11,766 nucleotides of DNA from the NCBI GenBank assembly GCA_030598425.1, contig JAUVPY010000032.1:1-11766 (forward strand). The letters are read 5' to 3'. Within the stretch, counting starts at the first letter, position 1, and the number at the start of each line of letters is the position of its first letter. Below, in pieces: positions 1-8,652 of this stretch. The notes beneath the pieces were generated by a model. It was not told where the DNA came from and searched no databases. It saw only the letters and a list, made by a program, of their open reading frames with translations. Origin of the DNA: Anaerolineae bacterium. GTDB taxonomy: Bacteria > Chloroflexota > Anaerolineae > 4572-78 > NAK82. The position numbers and the translations under genes are program-made.

Positions 1-554
1 AGCCAGACCAGTGCGGCCGGGATTTCGACGATACAGTCGGGCCAGCGCTGGGGGATCTGGTTCTCGCCGTGGCCGGCCAGGTCAATCGTCAGGATGGTAA
101 GCCCCCGGCTCAGCAGCGCTTCGATCAGCCGCCACTTGAAGGCGGTTTTGTTGTCTCCTGAACCGTGTACCAGACAGACGGCGGCGGCGGTCCGAACCGG
201 AGGGGTGATGAGCAGGCCCGGGATAACGCGCCCCTCATTGGGGATGTGGACTGCCCGGCAGCCTCCCTCGGTCCAGTCCCCCGGGTGTAAGAAGCGGGCG
301 GAGAAGAGGTCCTGCCCCACCAACGAGCCCACGGCGACAAGACAAACCAACGCCAGCACGCTGGCTGGAAGCACCAGGATAAGGGCCCAGACAGTGCCCG
401 ATAGCAGGAACGCCCCCCCAAGGAAGAGGATACCGCCTACCAGAAAGCCCAACCAACGATAACGACCGGTGAGTGACGCGCCGCGTAGGCCCTTGTAAGA
501 GGCGAGCAACTGCAGCAGACCCAGGATCAGCAAGAAGGGCGCAAGCAAGGCCAT
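1..554 (-). CDS. Membrane-anchored alpha/beta hydrolase, C-terminus cut by window edge
   Basis: An open frame from ATG at 554-552 runs without a stop off the left edge, giving 184 visible residues. The first ~85 residues hold about three hydrophobic helices (roughly 2-19, 33-50 and 53-80), so the protein is probably anchored in the membrane. A soluble part follows with the start of an alpha/beta-hydrolase fold: strand plus oxyanion-hole motif VCLVHGSGDNKTAFKW (about 133-148) and strand TILTIDLAGHGEN. The nucleophile elbow and catalytic His lie outside the window, so substrate and catalytic competence cannot be judged. The frame is the same as that of the maf gene upstream, with only four codons between the maf TAG (569-567) and this ATG, so the two are surely co-transcribed. 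Possible SD sequences (AGGGAG, GGAT) overlap the maf stop. Family assignment is firm; the specific function is unknown. Confidence 0.8.
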   Translation of the reverse strand, partial: MALLAPFLLILGLLQLLASYKGLRGASLTGRYRWLGFLVGGILFLGGAFLLSGTVWALILVLPASVLALVCLVAVGSLVGQDLFSARFLHPGDWTEGGCRAVHIPNEGRVIPGLLITPPVRTAAAVCLVHGSGDNKTAFKWRLIEALLSRGLTILTIDLAGHGENQIPQRWPDCIVEIPAALVW

Positions 555-566
555 TCGGGCGGTATC

Positions 567-1250
567 CTACTCCCTGCAGCAGGGGTGTCCCGTTCGTCCC
601 CGACAGACCGTCGCGACGTCTACTGGCAAGCCAACGCCAAAGTGAGCCAATCCGTCAGCCAGCGCACCGAGCGGCAGGCCCATCACGCCTGAATAGCAGC
701 CCTCGATGCGGGCCACGGGCCGGAAGCCGGTGTGCTGGATCGCATAGGCGCCAGCCTTATCCAGCGGATCGCCACTAGCCACATATGCCTCCAATTCGGC
801 TTCGTTGTAATCGCGCATCCAGACGGTGGTGGTGCTCAACTGTATGGCAGCCCGCCCGCTGTCGATTTCAGCTACTGTGACGCCGCTATATACGGTGTGA
901 GCCCGATCTCGCAGTCGCCGGAGCATATGTATCGCATGGTCGGCATCGCGGGGCTTGCCCAGAACCTCATCGTCAAGCACCACCACGGTATCGGCGGCAA
1001 CTACCAGGCTACTTTCAAGCCCCTCGGCCAGTTCCTCCCCCTGATCAGCGCCGGAGGCCCCCAGGCTCTGGGCGACAACGGCTGCCTTCGTAGCACTGAG
1101 TCGGGCGACCAACACGTCAGGTGTCTCGCCCGGCCGAGGTGTCTCGTCTACGTCCGCGCTCCGCACCACAAAGGAAAGCTCCAACAATTCGAAAAACTCG
1201 CGGCGGCGGGGAGACGCGGAAGCCAGGATGATGGGCCTGTCCATGATCAA
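567..1250 (-). CDS. maf: Maf family nucleotide pyrophosphatase (house-cleaning NTPase)
   Basis: Maf proteins hydrolyse non-canonical or excess nucleoside triphosphates (dTTP/UTP, m5U, or m7GTP depending on subgroup) to monophosphates in the cytoplasm. Diagnostic motifs are present: N-terminal LASASPRR (residues 9-16), catalytic-region AADTVV with Asp87, GKP (98-100), and SGDPLDKAGAYAIQ (159-172). At 227 residues it is longer than the usual ~190-200: there is an acidic/Gly-rich insert around residues 62-80 and a Cys/Arg-rich tail after ~205, neither typical of the family. The start is a choice: TTG at 1250 has a GGAG eight bases upstream and overlaps the preceding TGA by four bases (TTGA), while ATG at 1244 fits the family N-terminus but has poor SD spacing. 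Its partner upstream is the DUF84/YjjX phosphatase, so the pair forms a nucleotide-pool sanitising module. Which Maf substrate subgroup it belongs to is not resolved here. Confidence 0.93.
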   Translation of the reverse strand: MIMDRPIILASASPRRREFFELLELSFVVRSADVDETPRPGETPDVLVARLSATKAAVVAQSLGASGADQGEELAEGLESSLVVAADTVVVLDDEVLGKPRDADHAIHMLRRLRDRAHTVYSGVTVAEIDSGRAAIQLSTTTVWMRDYNEAELEAYVASGDPLDKAGAYAIQHTGFRPVARIEGCYSGVMGLPLGALADGLAHFGVGLPVDVATVCRGRTGHPCCRE

Positions 1251-1771
1251 CTGTAATACTCCGTCTTGACAAAGGGGGCCAGAGCCATAGCCACCAGTTG
1301 CCCATAGGCGGATCCCCGATTGGAAAGACCACCAGTGAGGATGCCGACTGCTCCCTGCGCCTGCTTGGTGTTGTGTTGACCCGTGAGCTGGTCCATAGCC
1401 GGGCCCAACTCGCCCCCGGCCTGCAACGCCCGGGCCACGGACGGGGGCAACCGCATGTGGACACCACCCCCGACACCGATCCGTCCACCCCCGTCAACGA
1501 CGACACACCACGCGCAGGTCATCAGCCCCATTTCCGTTTCCAGAACACCACCCTCCAGCCCAACGCCCAAATCGGAGCCAGTGGCGAGGAGAACAGCCTG
1601 GGCCCGATTGAGCGCGCCCCGGCGCGTTTCCTCGTCACCCCAGGGTTGTTCGGATACGCCCGAGCCGATACCAAGGCCGACCACCTCGGCCCCGGGGAAG
1701 GCGCGGCTGGCTACCATTCGCACAGCGGCGATTTTCACCGGGTTGGTTGATCCAACGGCAATACGTTTGAT
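1247..1771 (-). CDS. yjjX: Inosine/xanthosine triphosphatase, YjjX/DUF84 family, apparent ATC start
   Basis: Members hydrolyse ITP/XTP (and related damaged nucleotides) to keep them out of nucleic acids. Visible family features: the N-terminal nucleotide-binding loop VGSTNPVK, then QPWGDEETRRGALNRA, GLEGGVLETEMG, and NTKQAQGAVGILTGGLSNR near the C-terminus. The first conventional start codon is GTG at 1738, but starting there would delete the conserved GSTNPV loop. Reading upstream in frame restores IKRIAVGSTNPVK; the only in-frame options before the preceding TGA (1795-1793) are rare start codons. ATC at 1771-1769 sits six bases after a GGAAGG Shine-Dalgarno, so it is the best start and gives about 174 residues, the usual family length. 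The upstream membrane-protein gene ends 21 bases earlier in the same frame, and maf follows with overlap. Family call firm; start codon inferred. Confidence 0.88.
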   Translation of the reverse strand: MKRIAVGSTNPVKIAAVRMVASRAFPGAEVVGLGIGSGVSEQPWGDEETRRGALNRAQAVLLATGSDLGVGLEGGVLETEMGLMTCAWCVVVDGGGRIGVGGGVHMRLPPSVARALQAGGELGPAMDQLTGQHNTKQAQGAVGILTGGLSNRGSAYGQLVAMALAPFVKTEYYS

Positions 1772-1792
1772 ACTATCCCTTCCAGAAGAGAG

Positions 1793-2098
1793 TCAGCGTC
1801 GGATCAATAGCAGAACGCCAGCGACGACAGCAAGTAAGGCCAACGCCATGTCGCTATAAGGCACCGTGACACTGAGCAAGGGTAATAGGCCAACCAAAAT
1901 CAGCCAAATGCTCAACAAGATGATCCCGAGATTGCCGGACAACCTTTTGCCTCTCATATCCAACAGGAACAAGAGACCAGCGGCGATGGCAAGCAAGGCG
2001 AATATGATGCCACTAGATGGAAAGCTGAAATTGACAAGCGTCAGCAGACCGGTGGCGATTAGCCAGATGCTCAGTAACAGCATTCCAATATTCTTCAA
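1793..2098 (-). CDS. Small membrane protein with internal duplication, four TM helices
   Basis: I do not recognise a named family. The 101-residue product is almost entirely hydrophobic, with four predicted membrane helices and a short basic tail (LLLIRR). It is two copies of one unit: residues 3-50 start NIGMLLLSIWLIATGLL and residues 56-101 start NLGIILLSIWLILVGLL; both go on to a short polar turn and a second helix (FALLAIAAGLLFLL versus LALLAVVAGVLLLI). The offset is 53 residues, with a basic linker (DMRGKRLSG). The frame opens earlier at GTG 2125, but a very strong SD (AAAGGAGG) lies inside that extension, six bases before TTG 2098, so TTG 2098 is chosen. The gene stands first in the yjjX-maf-hydrolase group. 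Function unknown; a duplicated two-helix module suggests a small structural or sensor membrane protein, but this is only inference. Confidence 0.75.
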   Translation of the reverse strand: MKNIGMLLLSIWLIATGLLTLVNFSFPSSGIIFALLAIAAGLLFLLDMRGKRLSGNLGIILLSIWLILVGLLPLLSVTVPYSDMALALLAVVAGVLLLIRR

Positions 2099-2103
2099 CG
2101 GTT

Positions 2104-2113
2104 GCCTCCTTTT
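2104..2113 (-). promoter_or_regulatory. Strong Shine-Dalgarno deciding a TTG start at 2098
   Basis: Read on the minus strand, AAAGGAGG followed by CAACCG and then TTG. It is the best SD in the window and places the start of the duplicated membrane protein at 2098 rather than at the upstream in-frame GTG at 2125. Confidence 0.7.
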
Positions 2114-2160
2114 TTCAACGGTCACTCGCGGCCATCAAGCTCATTGATAGGCGTAGCGCC

Positions 2161-2176
2161 GATGTGCTCACACATC
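2161..2176. other. Small perfect inverted repeat (GATGTG-CTCA-CACATC)
   Basis: A perfect 6-bp inverted repeat with a 4-base centre lies just downstream of the candidate -10 box. It could be an operator-like site or a small leader hairpin; its TGTG/CACA halves loosely resemble a CRP/FNR-type half-site pattern. No specific regulator can be assigned. Confidence 0.35.
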
Positions 2177-2179
2177 TCA

Positions 2180-2208
2180 ACTATCGCTGCGAATGTTGTT
2201 TCGCTCAA
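2180..2208 (-). promoter_or_regulatory. Candidate promoter for the 2098-1 gene group
   Basis: Minus-strand hexamers TTGAGC (2208-2203) and GATAGT (2185-2180) are separated by exactly 17 bases, each matching the sigma-70 consensus at about four of six positions or better. It lies in the right place, about 80 bases upstream of the membrane-protein start. The match is moderate, so this is a candidate only. Confidence 0.3.
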
Positions 2209-2216
2209 GGTAACTG

Positions 2217-2318
2217 CTCAGGTGCCAGACACTTGTGAAGGTGCCTTTTGGTGCAAATGACGGTGCATATGCGCTGGTGCTGCCCTTCAAGGCACCGCCA
2301 AAGTGCCTGGCACCTGAG
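2217..2318. repeat. REP/BIME-like inverted repeat element
   Basis: Outer arms CTCAGGTGCCAGACACTT (2217-2234) and AAGTGCCTGGCACCTGAG (2301-2318) are inverted with 17 of 18 bases matching, enclosing 66 bases. The interior carries further GGTGCC/GGCACC and GTGC-containing motifs (for example GAAGGTGCCTT near 2237 and CAAGGCACC near 2288), so several alternative hairpins can form. The GTGCC(A/T)GGCAC core is the kind of palindrome seen in intergenic REP-type elements that are dispersed by RAYT/IS200-like transposases; that link is from general knowledge, as no transposase lies in this window. No gene is seen in the intergenic stretch 2126-2447 apart from this element, the candidate promoter and hairpins next to the metK stop. 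Confidence 0.7.
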
Positions 2319-2368
2319 GATGACTAGTTACGGCCCAAGAACAGAGTAAAGACAAGTTTACCCGCCCG

Positions 2369-2418
2369 GCCCGACCCCATCACACTTGGCAGGCCAGGTC
2401 GGGCAGAGAGACCTGCCC
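2369..2418 (-). terminator. GC-rich hairpins downstream of metK, possible terminator
   Basis: After the metK TGA (2450-2448) the minus strand has GGGCAG-(6 bases)-CTGCCC (2418-2401), and an alternative stem GCCCGACC/GGTCGGGC (2404-2397 with 2376-2369). No U-tract follows either stem, so this may be a Rho-type or weak terminator, or simply a 3' stabilising structure. Confidence 0.35.
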
Positions 2419-2447
2419 CTATCGGTGATGGGAGGTATCGGATTCCT

Positions 2448-3662
2448 TCAGTCCAACCCCGCTTGGTGGCGGATGATCTCTGACTTGTCGGTGTACTCCC
2501 AAGGAGCGTCAATGTCGTCGCGACCAAAGTGGCCGTAGGCGGCCGTCGCCTGGTAGAGGGGGCGCCGCAGGTCGAGGTCACGGATAATGGCCGCCGGGCG
2601 CAGGTCGAAGTTCTCATTGATGAGCTCGATGATCCGTTCGTCGGGGACTCTACCGCTGCCAAAGGTTTCTATCATCAGCGATAGGGGGCGAGCCACGCCA
2701 ATCGCGTAACTGACCTGTAATTCCAGCCGGTCGGCGACGCCAGCCGCCACCAGATTCTTGGCGATGTAACGTGCCATATAGGTAGCGGATCGATCAACCT
2801 TCGTCGGATCCTTGCCAGAGAAGGCACCGCCGCCGTGCCGGGCCAGACCACCGTAGGTGTCGACGATGATCTTGCGACCGGTGAGGCCTGCGTCGCCCAA
2901 TGGGCCGCCAGTCACAAAACGCCCGGTGGGATTTACGAAGATCCTTGTCTCATCATCGAGCATACCGTTCGTCACCACGTGTTTGATGACTCGCTCTTGA
3001 ATGTCAGCCCGGATCTGGTCCTGGTCTATGTCAGGGGCGTGTTGGGTAGAGATAACGATGGTATCCGCCCGCTTGGGGACACCGTGTTGGTACTCCACCG
3101 TCACCTGGCTTTTACCATCGGGGCGCAAATAGGGCAATTCGCCATTCTTGCGAACCCGGGCCAGTTGTTTCGTCAGCTTGTGAGCCAGGATGATGGGCAT
3201 CGGCATAAGCTCGGGCGTTTCATTGCAGGCGAAGCCGATCATCATGCCCTGGTCGCCAGCGCCAATGGCCTCGATTTCCTCATCGCTCATCTCGCCGGTC
3301 TTGGCCTCCAACGCCTCATCGACACCCAGCGCAATATCGGCACTCTGCTCTTTGATGGAGATAATGACGCCGCACGTCTCGCAGTCAAAGCCATACTTGG
3401 CGCGTGTATACCCGATATCGCGTATCGTCTCACGGGCGATTTGGACGTAATCTACCTGAGCCGAGGTGGTGATCTCTCCCAGCACTACAATCAAACCGGT
3501 AGTCGTAGCACATTCGCAGGCAACACGTGCCTGCGAGTCTTGGGCAATAATGGCATCCAAGACAGCGTCGCTTACCTGGTCACATATTTTGTCGGGATGT
3601 CCTTCTGTGACAGATTCCGACGTAAAGAACAGCTTGGGAGAACTCATAAAAGTCGTACTCAT
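2448..3662 (-). CDS. metK: S-adenosylmethionine synthetase (methionine adenosyltransferase)
   Basis: Catalyses ATP + methionine + water to SAM + phosphate + diphosphate in the cytoplasm, acting as a tetramer with Mg and K ions. The 404-residue protein has the full set of family signatures: [15 protein letters not shown] (15-29, ATP/metal-binding His22 and Asp24), [11 protein letters not shown] (134-144), and the P-loop-like [18 protein letters not shown] (276-293). Length agrees with bacterial MetK (~385-405). Start is ATG 3662; AAAGGAG lies about 11 bases upstream, and ATG 3647 (residue 6) is an alternative that also preserves every motif. It follows ahcY by 45 bases and is the last gene of the methionine-cycle operon, followed by about 350 non-coding bases. 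As the SAM producer it is the classic target of S-box control, which here would act through the riboswitch nearly 5 kb upstream, unless there is an internal promoter I could not identify. Confidence 0.98.
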   Translation of the reverse strand: MSTTFMSSPKLFFTSESVTEGHPDKICDQVSDAVLDAIIAQDSQARVACECATTTGLIVVLGEITTSAQVDYVQIARETIRDIGYTRAKYGFDCETCGVIISIKEQSADIALGVDEALEAKTGEMSDEEIEAIGAGDQGMMIGFACNETPELMPMPIILAHKLTKQLARVRKNGELPYLRPDGKSQVTVEYQHGVPKRADTIVISTQHAPDIDQDQIRADIQERVIKHVVTNGMLDDETRIFVNPTGRFVTGGPLGDAGLTGRKIIVDTYGGLARHGGGAFSGKDPTKVDRSATYMARYIAKNLVAAGVADRLELQVSYAIGVARPLSLMIETFGSGRVPDERIIELINENFDLRPAAIIRDLDLRRPLYQATAAYGHFGRDDIDAPWEYTDKSEIIRHQAGLD

Positions 3663-3707
3663 CGAAGTTGGATCTCCTTTCGAAATAGACGTGTGCTTGC
3701 CTCCGTC

Positions 3708-5472
<1,765 letters not shown>

Positions 5473-5493
5473 AGTGTGATCCCTCCAAAATGA

Positions 5494-5563
5494 CATACTG
5501 AGTATTGCGTATTGCGTATTGCGTGCTGTTCCTTGCCTTCTGCCATCTGACTTCTGACATCTG
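5494..5563 (-). repeat. Ten-unit degenerate 7-bp tandem repeat array
   Basis: Read on the minus strand, positions 5563 down to 5494 divide exactly into ten 7-mers, every one of which begins with CA. Units grade from CAGATGT/CAGAAGT/CAGATGG/CAGAAGG near the GNAT stop to CAATACG (twice), CAATACT and CAGTATG near the next gene. There is a higher-order 14-bp period in the first four units. It fills almost all of the 92-base gap between the GNAT gene and the Cys-rich gene. It is not a CRISPR array (units far too short, no spacers) and shows no inverted symmetry. Confidence 0.8.
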
Positions 5564-5564
5564 G

Positions 5565-6395
5565 CTACTGGCCGCCTCTTTTACGTACCGCGATTCCTTC
5601 CACGAAAGGGCAGTACTCTCCGAATCCCAGTTTTTTGTAGACGTGGATGGCGTCGGCGTTGTCTTGAGCCACATTGAGCACCACGTCGAGGCCCATCGCC
5701 AATAGACCGGCACAGACGGCGCTGGTACATCGGGTTGCATAACCCTGTCCTCGATACTCAGGGTAGGTGCACACATTGCCTACTGCTGCCACACCCACCG
5801 TCCTGGCCAAGATATGGGTGCCCGCCGCCGACACCAATCGTCCCCGGTGTTTTGCTCCGTAAAAGACGCCCTGGGCCAGTTGATAAGGGGTGAAAGCACT
5901 GCCCCGCACGCTGTCATACAAGCGGGCCAACTCGCCGACGTAACCCGGCCCCAGCCGTTCCACGCCAAAGGCCGTCACAGGGCGAAAATCGGCCGGTGAG
6001 AGCGTCATACGTAACATATGATCAATCTCATTGGTCTGGTAATGAGTTTGGAGAGCAGAAAGGTGTGCTTCACGACAGGTGAACATCACGCTTTCAGGCC
6101 GTAGTGCGGTCCCCAGAATCACTGTGACACCGTCTGTCTCACCCATCAAAAAAAGAGCTGGCGGATCTAGTCCTTTGAAAAGCAGCACCAGCGAGCGCAA
6201 CTTTCCGGCCCGGGCAGCGCCAAACCAGCGACAACTCTCAAAGAGGCCCGGCTCCAGGTCGCCAATGGCATAGGCAGCATAACGGCGATCCTGCTCCAGA
6301 AAATCCTTGATCTCAGTTAGGTCGTCCAGACCACAAACCTGCCAGATCTCTATCTTGCTCCCCCCCACTGTCTGCAAACCTTCGATCCTCAGCAA
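5565..6395 (-). CDS. GNAT family N-acetyltransferase
   Basis: The C-terminal half is a clear GNAT fold: strand VAAVGNVCTYPEYRGQGYATR (202-222) contains the acetyl-CoA pyrophosphate-binding motif RGQGYA (215-220), followed by the helix TSAVCAGLLAMG, strand VVLNVAQDNADAI and the terminal YKKLGF (253-258) that is standard for the family. The N-terminal ~130 residues look like a second, degenerate GNAT-like half (LFLMGETDGV, FTCREAHL), as in tandem or FR47-type members. 276 residues as read. The substrate is unknown. TTG 6395 begins six bases after the adenosine-kinase stop and has no good SD; GTG at codon 10 is an alternative, so the start is uncertain. Position inside the operon suggests co-expression with methionine-cycle enzymes, but nothing in the sequence identifies the acetyl acceptor. 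Confidence 0.88.
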   Translation of the reverse strand: MLRIEGLQTVGGSKIEIWQVCGLDDLTEIKDFLEQDRRYAAYAIGDLEPGLFESCRWFGAARAGKLRSLVLLFKGLDPPALFLMGETDGVTVILGTALRPESVMFTCREAHLSALQTHYQTNEIDHMLRMTLSPADFRPVTAFGVERLGPGYVGELARLYDSVRGSAFTPYQLAQGVFYGAKHRGRLVSAAGTHILARTVGVAAVGNVCTYPEYRGQGYATRCTSAVCAGLLAMGLDVVLNVAQDNADAIHVYKKLGFGEYCPFVEGIAVRKRGGQ

Positions 6396-6401
6396 GGTTC
6401 T

Positions 6402-7373
6402 TCAGGCGCCCTCTTCACTCCCTAGCGAATGCGAATCCAACGCATCGCCAAAGGTTTCGCGATAGCGTTGGCGGAGGCTATCCAGTGAATAGCGGTGTCG
6501 CTGTGTACCGTGTTCCTCCAGCACGTATGCCGCCGTCAGGCTCCCCATTCGGCCGATGACGTCCCATGGCAATCCCTGGCACATACCCGTAATGAAGCCA
6601 GCCCGATAGGCATCTCCCACGCCTGTTGGCTCGGCTATCCGGCGCGGCGGCGCAATCGGGATTTCCCACGTGCTATCGGAGGTGCGCACGACCGAGCCTC
6701 GCTCCCCACAGGTGATGACCACGACCTCGGTCAGTGCTTGTATCTCCTCATTGCTGAGGCCAGTCTGCTTCTTAATCATCCCGAACTCATAATCGTTGAC
6801 GATGAGAACCTTCGCCCCCTCAATACCCTCTACCAGCTCTGATGGCGAGAGCCGGGGGATTTGCTGACTGGGATCGTAAATGTAAGATATGTCCAACTCC
6901 TGGCACTCGCGAGCATACTTCACCATGGCAACCGGATCGTTTGGTGAGATGATGGCGATTTCGATCGCCTCAGGGTTGTTATCTTTGAAGGAGAGCTGGC
7001 TGGCCTTGGCCATGGCGCCCGTGTAGAAGCTGGCGATCTGGTTGTTATCCTGGTCCGTACTGACGAAAAAGGAAGCGGTGAACTCATCAGGGAGTTGCAA
7101 GACGCCTGACGTGTCCACGCCCTGATCACGAAGCCAGGCGACATATTCCGGGGCGTCCTGGCCCACCGTGGCCATAAGCAGCGGGTGCTGGTCGAGCAAG
7201 GCCAAATTGTAGGCGATATTACCGCCACATCCGCCTCGCTCACGCCGCATCGAGTCGACCAGGAAGCTGACCGACAAGATCTCGAGCTGGTCAGGCAAAA
7301 TGTGGTCGACAAACCGACCTGGGAACGACATGATGTAATCGTAGGCCATCGAGCCGGTTACGGCAATGGTCAT
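6402..7373 (-). CDS. adoK: Adenosine kinase, PfkB/ribokinase family (Mycobacterium AdoK-like)
   Basis: Phosphorylates adenosine to AMP using ATP. The 323-residue protein has PfkB signatures: GGCGGNIAYNLALL (47-60) and the anion-hole/catalytic motif PTGVGDAYRAGF (249-260) with catalytic Asp254. Many stretches recall the mycobacterial adenosine kinase from memory: the N-terminus MTIAVTGSMAYDYIMSFPGRF, the SFLVD segment (36-40), ASFYTGAMA (114-122), YDPSQQIPRLS (166-176), NDYEFG (193-198) and GTQ near the end. That makes adenosine the best substrate call rather than a sugar. It fits the neighbourhood: AhcY releases adenosine, and removing it pulls that reversible reaction forward. ATG 7373 follows the mtnA TAG by six bases with a G-rich SD (GGGGAG) overlapping the mtnA end, implying translational coupling. 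Ribokinase-like alternatives cannot be excluded without alignment. Confidence 0.88.
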   Translation of the reverse strand: MTIAVTGSMAYDYIMSFPGRFVDHILPDQLEILSVSFLVDSMRRERGGCGGNIAYNLALLDQHPLLMATVGQDAPEYVAWLRDQGVDTSGVLQLPDEFTASFFVSTDQDNNQIASFYTGAMAKASQLSFKDNNPEAIEIAIISPNDPVAMVKYARECQELDISYIYDPSQQIPRLSPSELVEGIEGAKVLIVNDYEFGMIKKQTGLSNEEIQALTEVVVITCGERGSVVRTSDSTWEIPIAPPRRIAEPTGVGDAYRAGFITGMCQGLPWDVIGRMGSLTAAYVLEEHGTQRHRYSLDSLRQRYRETFGDALDSHSLGSEEGA

Positions 7374-7379
7374 CCCGAT

Positions 7380-8423
7380 CTACTCCCCCAAGACCATCTT
7401 CTTCAAACTCAGCTCGAATGGCGGGTAGGCAACGCCGTTCTCGGTGACGATCCCGGTGACGTATTTGGCCGGGGTCACATCGAAGGCGGGATTGCCCACC
7501 TTGATGCCGTCCGGCGCGATGGGCATGCCGTCGCGCGTGAGACCGACTACTTCCTCTGGATCGCGTTCCTCGATGGGGATATCATCACCCGTCGGGCAAT
7601 CCAGGTCGATGGTGGAGGTCGGCACCACCGGGTAGAAGGGAATGCCATTCTCTTTTGCGACCACGGCCAGCTTGTAGGTGCCGATTTTGTTGGCCACGTC
7701 GCCGTTGGCGGCGGTGCGGTCGGAGCCGACGAAGCAGATGTCCACCTGCCCAGTGCGCATGTAATGGCCGGCGGCGTTATCGGCGATGAGGGTAAAATCG
7801 ACCCCGAGTTGCTTTAGCTCCCAGGCGGTGAGGCGAGCACCTTGCAGGCGAGGACGGGTCTCGTCGACGAAGACGTGAATCCTCTTCCCCTGCTCGTGGG
7901 CCATACGGATCACGCCCAGAGCGGTTCCGTAATCTACGGTGGCCAGCGCACCCGTATTGCAGTGATGCAAGATGCTCTCGCCGGGCCTGACCAGGGCAGC
8001 GCCGTGAGCGGCCATACGCTGGTTGATCTCGACGTCTTCGTCGGCCAGAGACTGGGCATCGGCCAGGATCGCATCTCGGACGTCGTCCACGTAGACCAGA
8101 TTCTCATCAGTGGCCACGCACAGCATACGATCGACCGCCCAGAAAAGATTGACAGCCGTGGGACGTGCCTGGCGCAGCACGTCGGCGGCCACCCCCAGAT
8201 CCCGTAACAGAGCCGCGCGATCGGTGGCATCACTTTGATAGGCGGCCAACGCCATTCCAAAGCCGGCCGCCGCGCCGATGGCTGGCGCGCCCCGGATGTA
8301 CATCTCGTTGATGGCGCGCGCCACCTCACGGTAGCCGGTGAACTCAGCGATCTCAAAGGTGCCGGGCAGCAGTCGCTGATCAATCATCTTGACAACGCCG
8401 TTATCCCACTCAACGGTCCGCAT
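7380..8423 (-). CDS. mtnA: S-methyl-5-thioribose-1-phosphate isomerase
   Basis: Converts methylthioribose-1-phosphate to methylthioribulose-1-phosphate in the methionine salvage pathway; related eIF2B-fold proteins can also use 5-deoxyribose-1-phosphate. The 347-residue protein carries [16 protein letters not shown] (41-56), [10 protein letters not shown] with catalytic Cys155, [16 protein letters not shown] (188-203), and [18 protein letters not shown] with catalytic Asp235. The frame could open at ATG 8486 or 8438, but those starts would lie inside the riboswitch terminator region; ATG 8423 has a GGGGGG SD seven bases upstream and begins [16 protein letters not shown], the usual family N-terminus. 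It is the first gene behind the SAM riboswitch. No methylthioadenosine phosphorylase or methylthioribose kinase, which would supply its substrate, is present in the window, so those must be encoded elsewhere. Confidence 0.97.
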   Translation of the reverse strand: MRTVEWDNGVVKMIDQRLLPGTFEIAEFTGYREVARAINEMYIRGAPAIGAAAGFGMALAAYQSDATDRAALLRDLGVAADVLRQARPTAVNLFWAVDRMLCVATDENLVYVDDVRDAILADAQSLADEDVEINQRMAAHGAALVRPGESILHHCNTGALATVDYGTALGVIRMAHEQGKRIHVFVDETRPRLQGARLTAWELKQLGVDFTLIADNAAGHYMRTGQVDICFVGSDRTAANGDVANKIGTYKLAVVAKENGIPFYPVVPTSTIDLDCPTGDDIPIEERDPEEVVGLTRDGMPIAPDGIKVGNPAFDVTPAKYVTGIVTENGVAYPPFELSLKKMVLGE

Positions 8424-8442
8424 CAGATTACCCCCCATGCAC

Positions 8443-8475
8443 AAAAAAAGCCCTCCGAGAGAGCGTGCGGAGAGC
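8443..8475 (-). terminator. Intrinsic terminator of the SAM riboswitch expression platform
   Basis: On the minus strand GCTCTCCG pairs with CGGAGGGC (8 bp with one G-U) around a 10-base loop and is followed at once by a run of seven T. The 5' arm (8470-8474) can instead pair with GAGAG at 8484-8480, which overlaps the 3' strand of aptamer helix P1. Terminator and antiterminator are therefore mutually exclusive, the standard OFF-switch arrangement with SAM. Confidence 0.88.
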
Positions 8476-8481
8476 GCGTCT

Positions 8482-8590
8482 CTCATCTTTCAGGCCGCGT
8501 CGCCTGCCGGAGTTGGCACCTGGCCAGCGAACGGGCGCTGGCTGGTTGCCGGGGCTTCGTAGGGCCGATCCCTCCACCCCTCTGGATGAG
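8482..8590 (-). ncRNA. SAM-I (S-box) riboswitch aptamer upstream of mtnA
   Basis: The minus strand matches the S-box core from memory: P1 strands CTCATC (8590-8585) and GATGAG (8487-8482); the CCAGAGGGGTGGAGGGA segment with the kink-turn side; GGCCCTACGAAGCCCCGGC and the invariant GCAACC; a 7-bp helix P3 (GCCAGCG/CGCTGGC); GGTGCCAACTCC; and a P4 with CAGG/CCTG before CTGAAAGATGAG. SAM binding stabilises P1, freeing the downstream terminator to form. The RNA lies about 30 bases after the inferred transcription start and about 60 bases before the mtnA start codon, so it controls entry into the mtnA-adoK-GNAT-Cys protein-ahcY-metK unit. Confidence 0.95.
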
Positions 8591-8623
8591 CGTCCAGTTT
8601 GTTCAATATATGATAACGGAGGG

Positions 8624-8652
8624 ATACTAGCACGAGCAGGGGGATTTGTCAA
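8624..8652 (-). promoter_or_regulatory. Sigma-70-type promoter of the SAM-cycle operon
   Basis: Minus strand: perfect -35 TTGACA (8652-8647), 17-base spacer, -10 TAGTAT (8629-8624). Initiation is expected near 8617, giving a leader of about 195 bases that contains the riboswitch. The TGA stop of the upstream gene (8651-8649) lies within the -35 hexamer. Confidence 0.8.

Noticed and set aside
2126..2447. A small gene or tRNA in the metK downstream gap
   Set aside because: No open frame with an SD, no cloverleaf; the stretch is explained by hairpins, the REP-like element and a candidate promoter.
5494..5563. CRISPR array
   Set aside because: Units are 7 bp, contiguous and graded, with no spacers or cas genes nearby.
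7185..7817. Plus-strand 210-residue open frame across the adenosine kinase-mtnA junction
   Set aside because: Antisense shadow of two genes with strong motifs; no family features or SD.
8423..8486. mtnA start at ATG 8486 or ATG 8438
   Set aside because: Both would place coding sequence within the riboswitch terminator region; ATG 8423 has its own SD and matches the family N-terminus.
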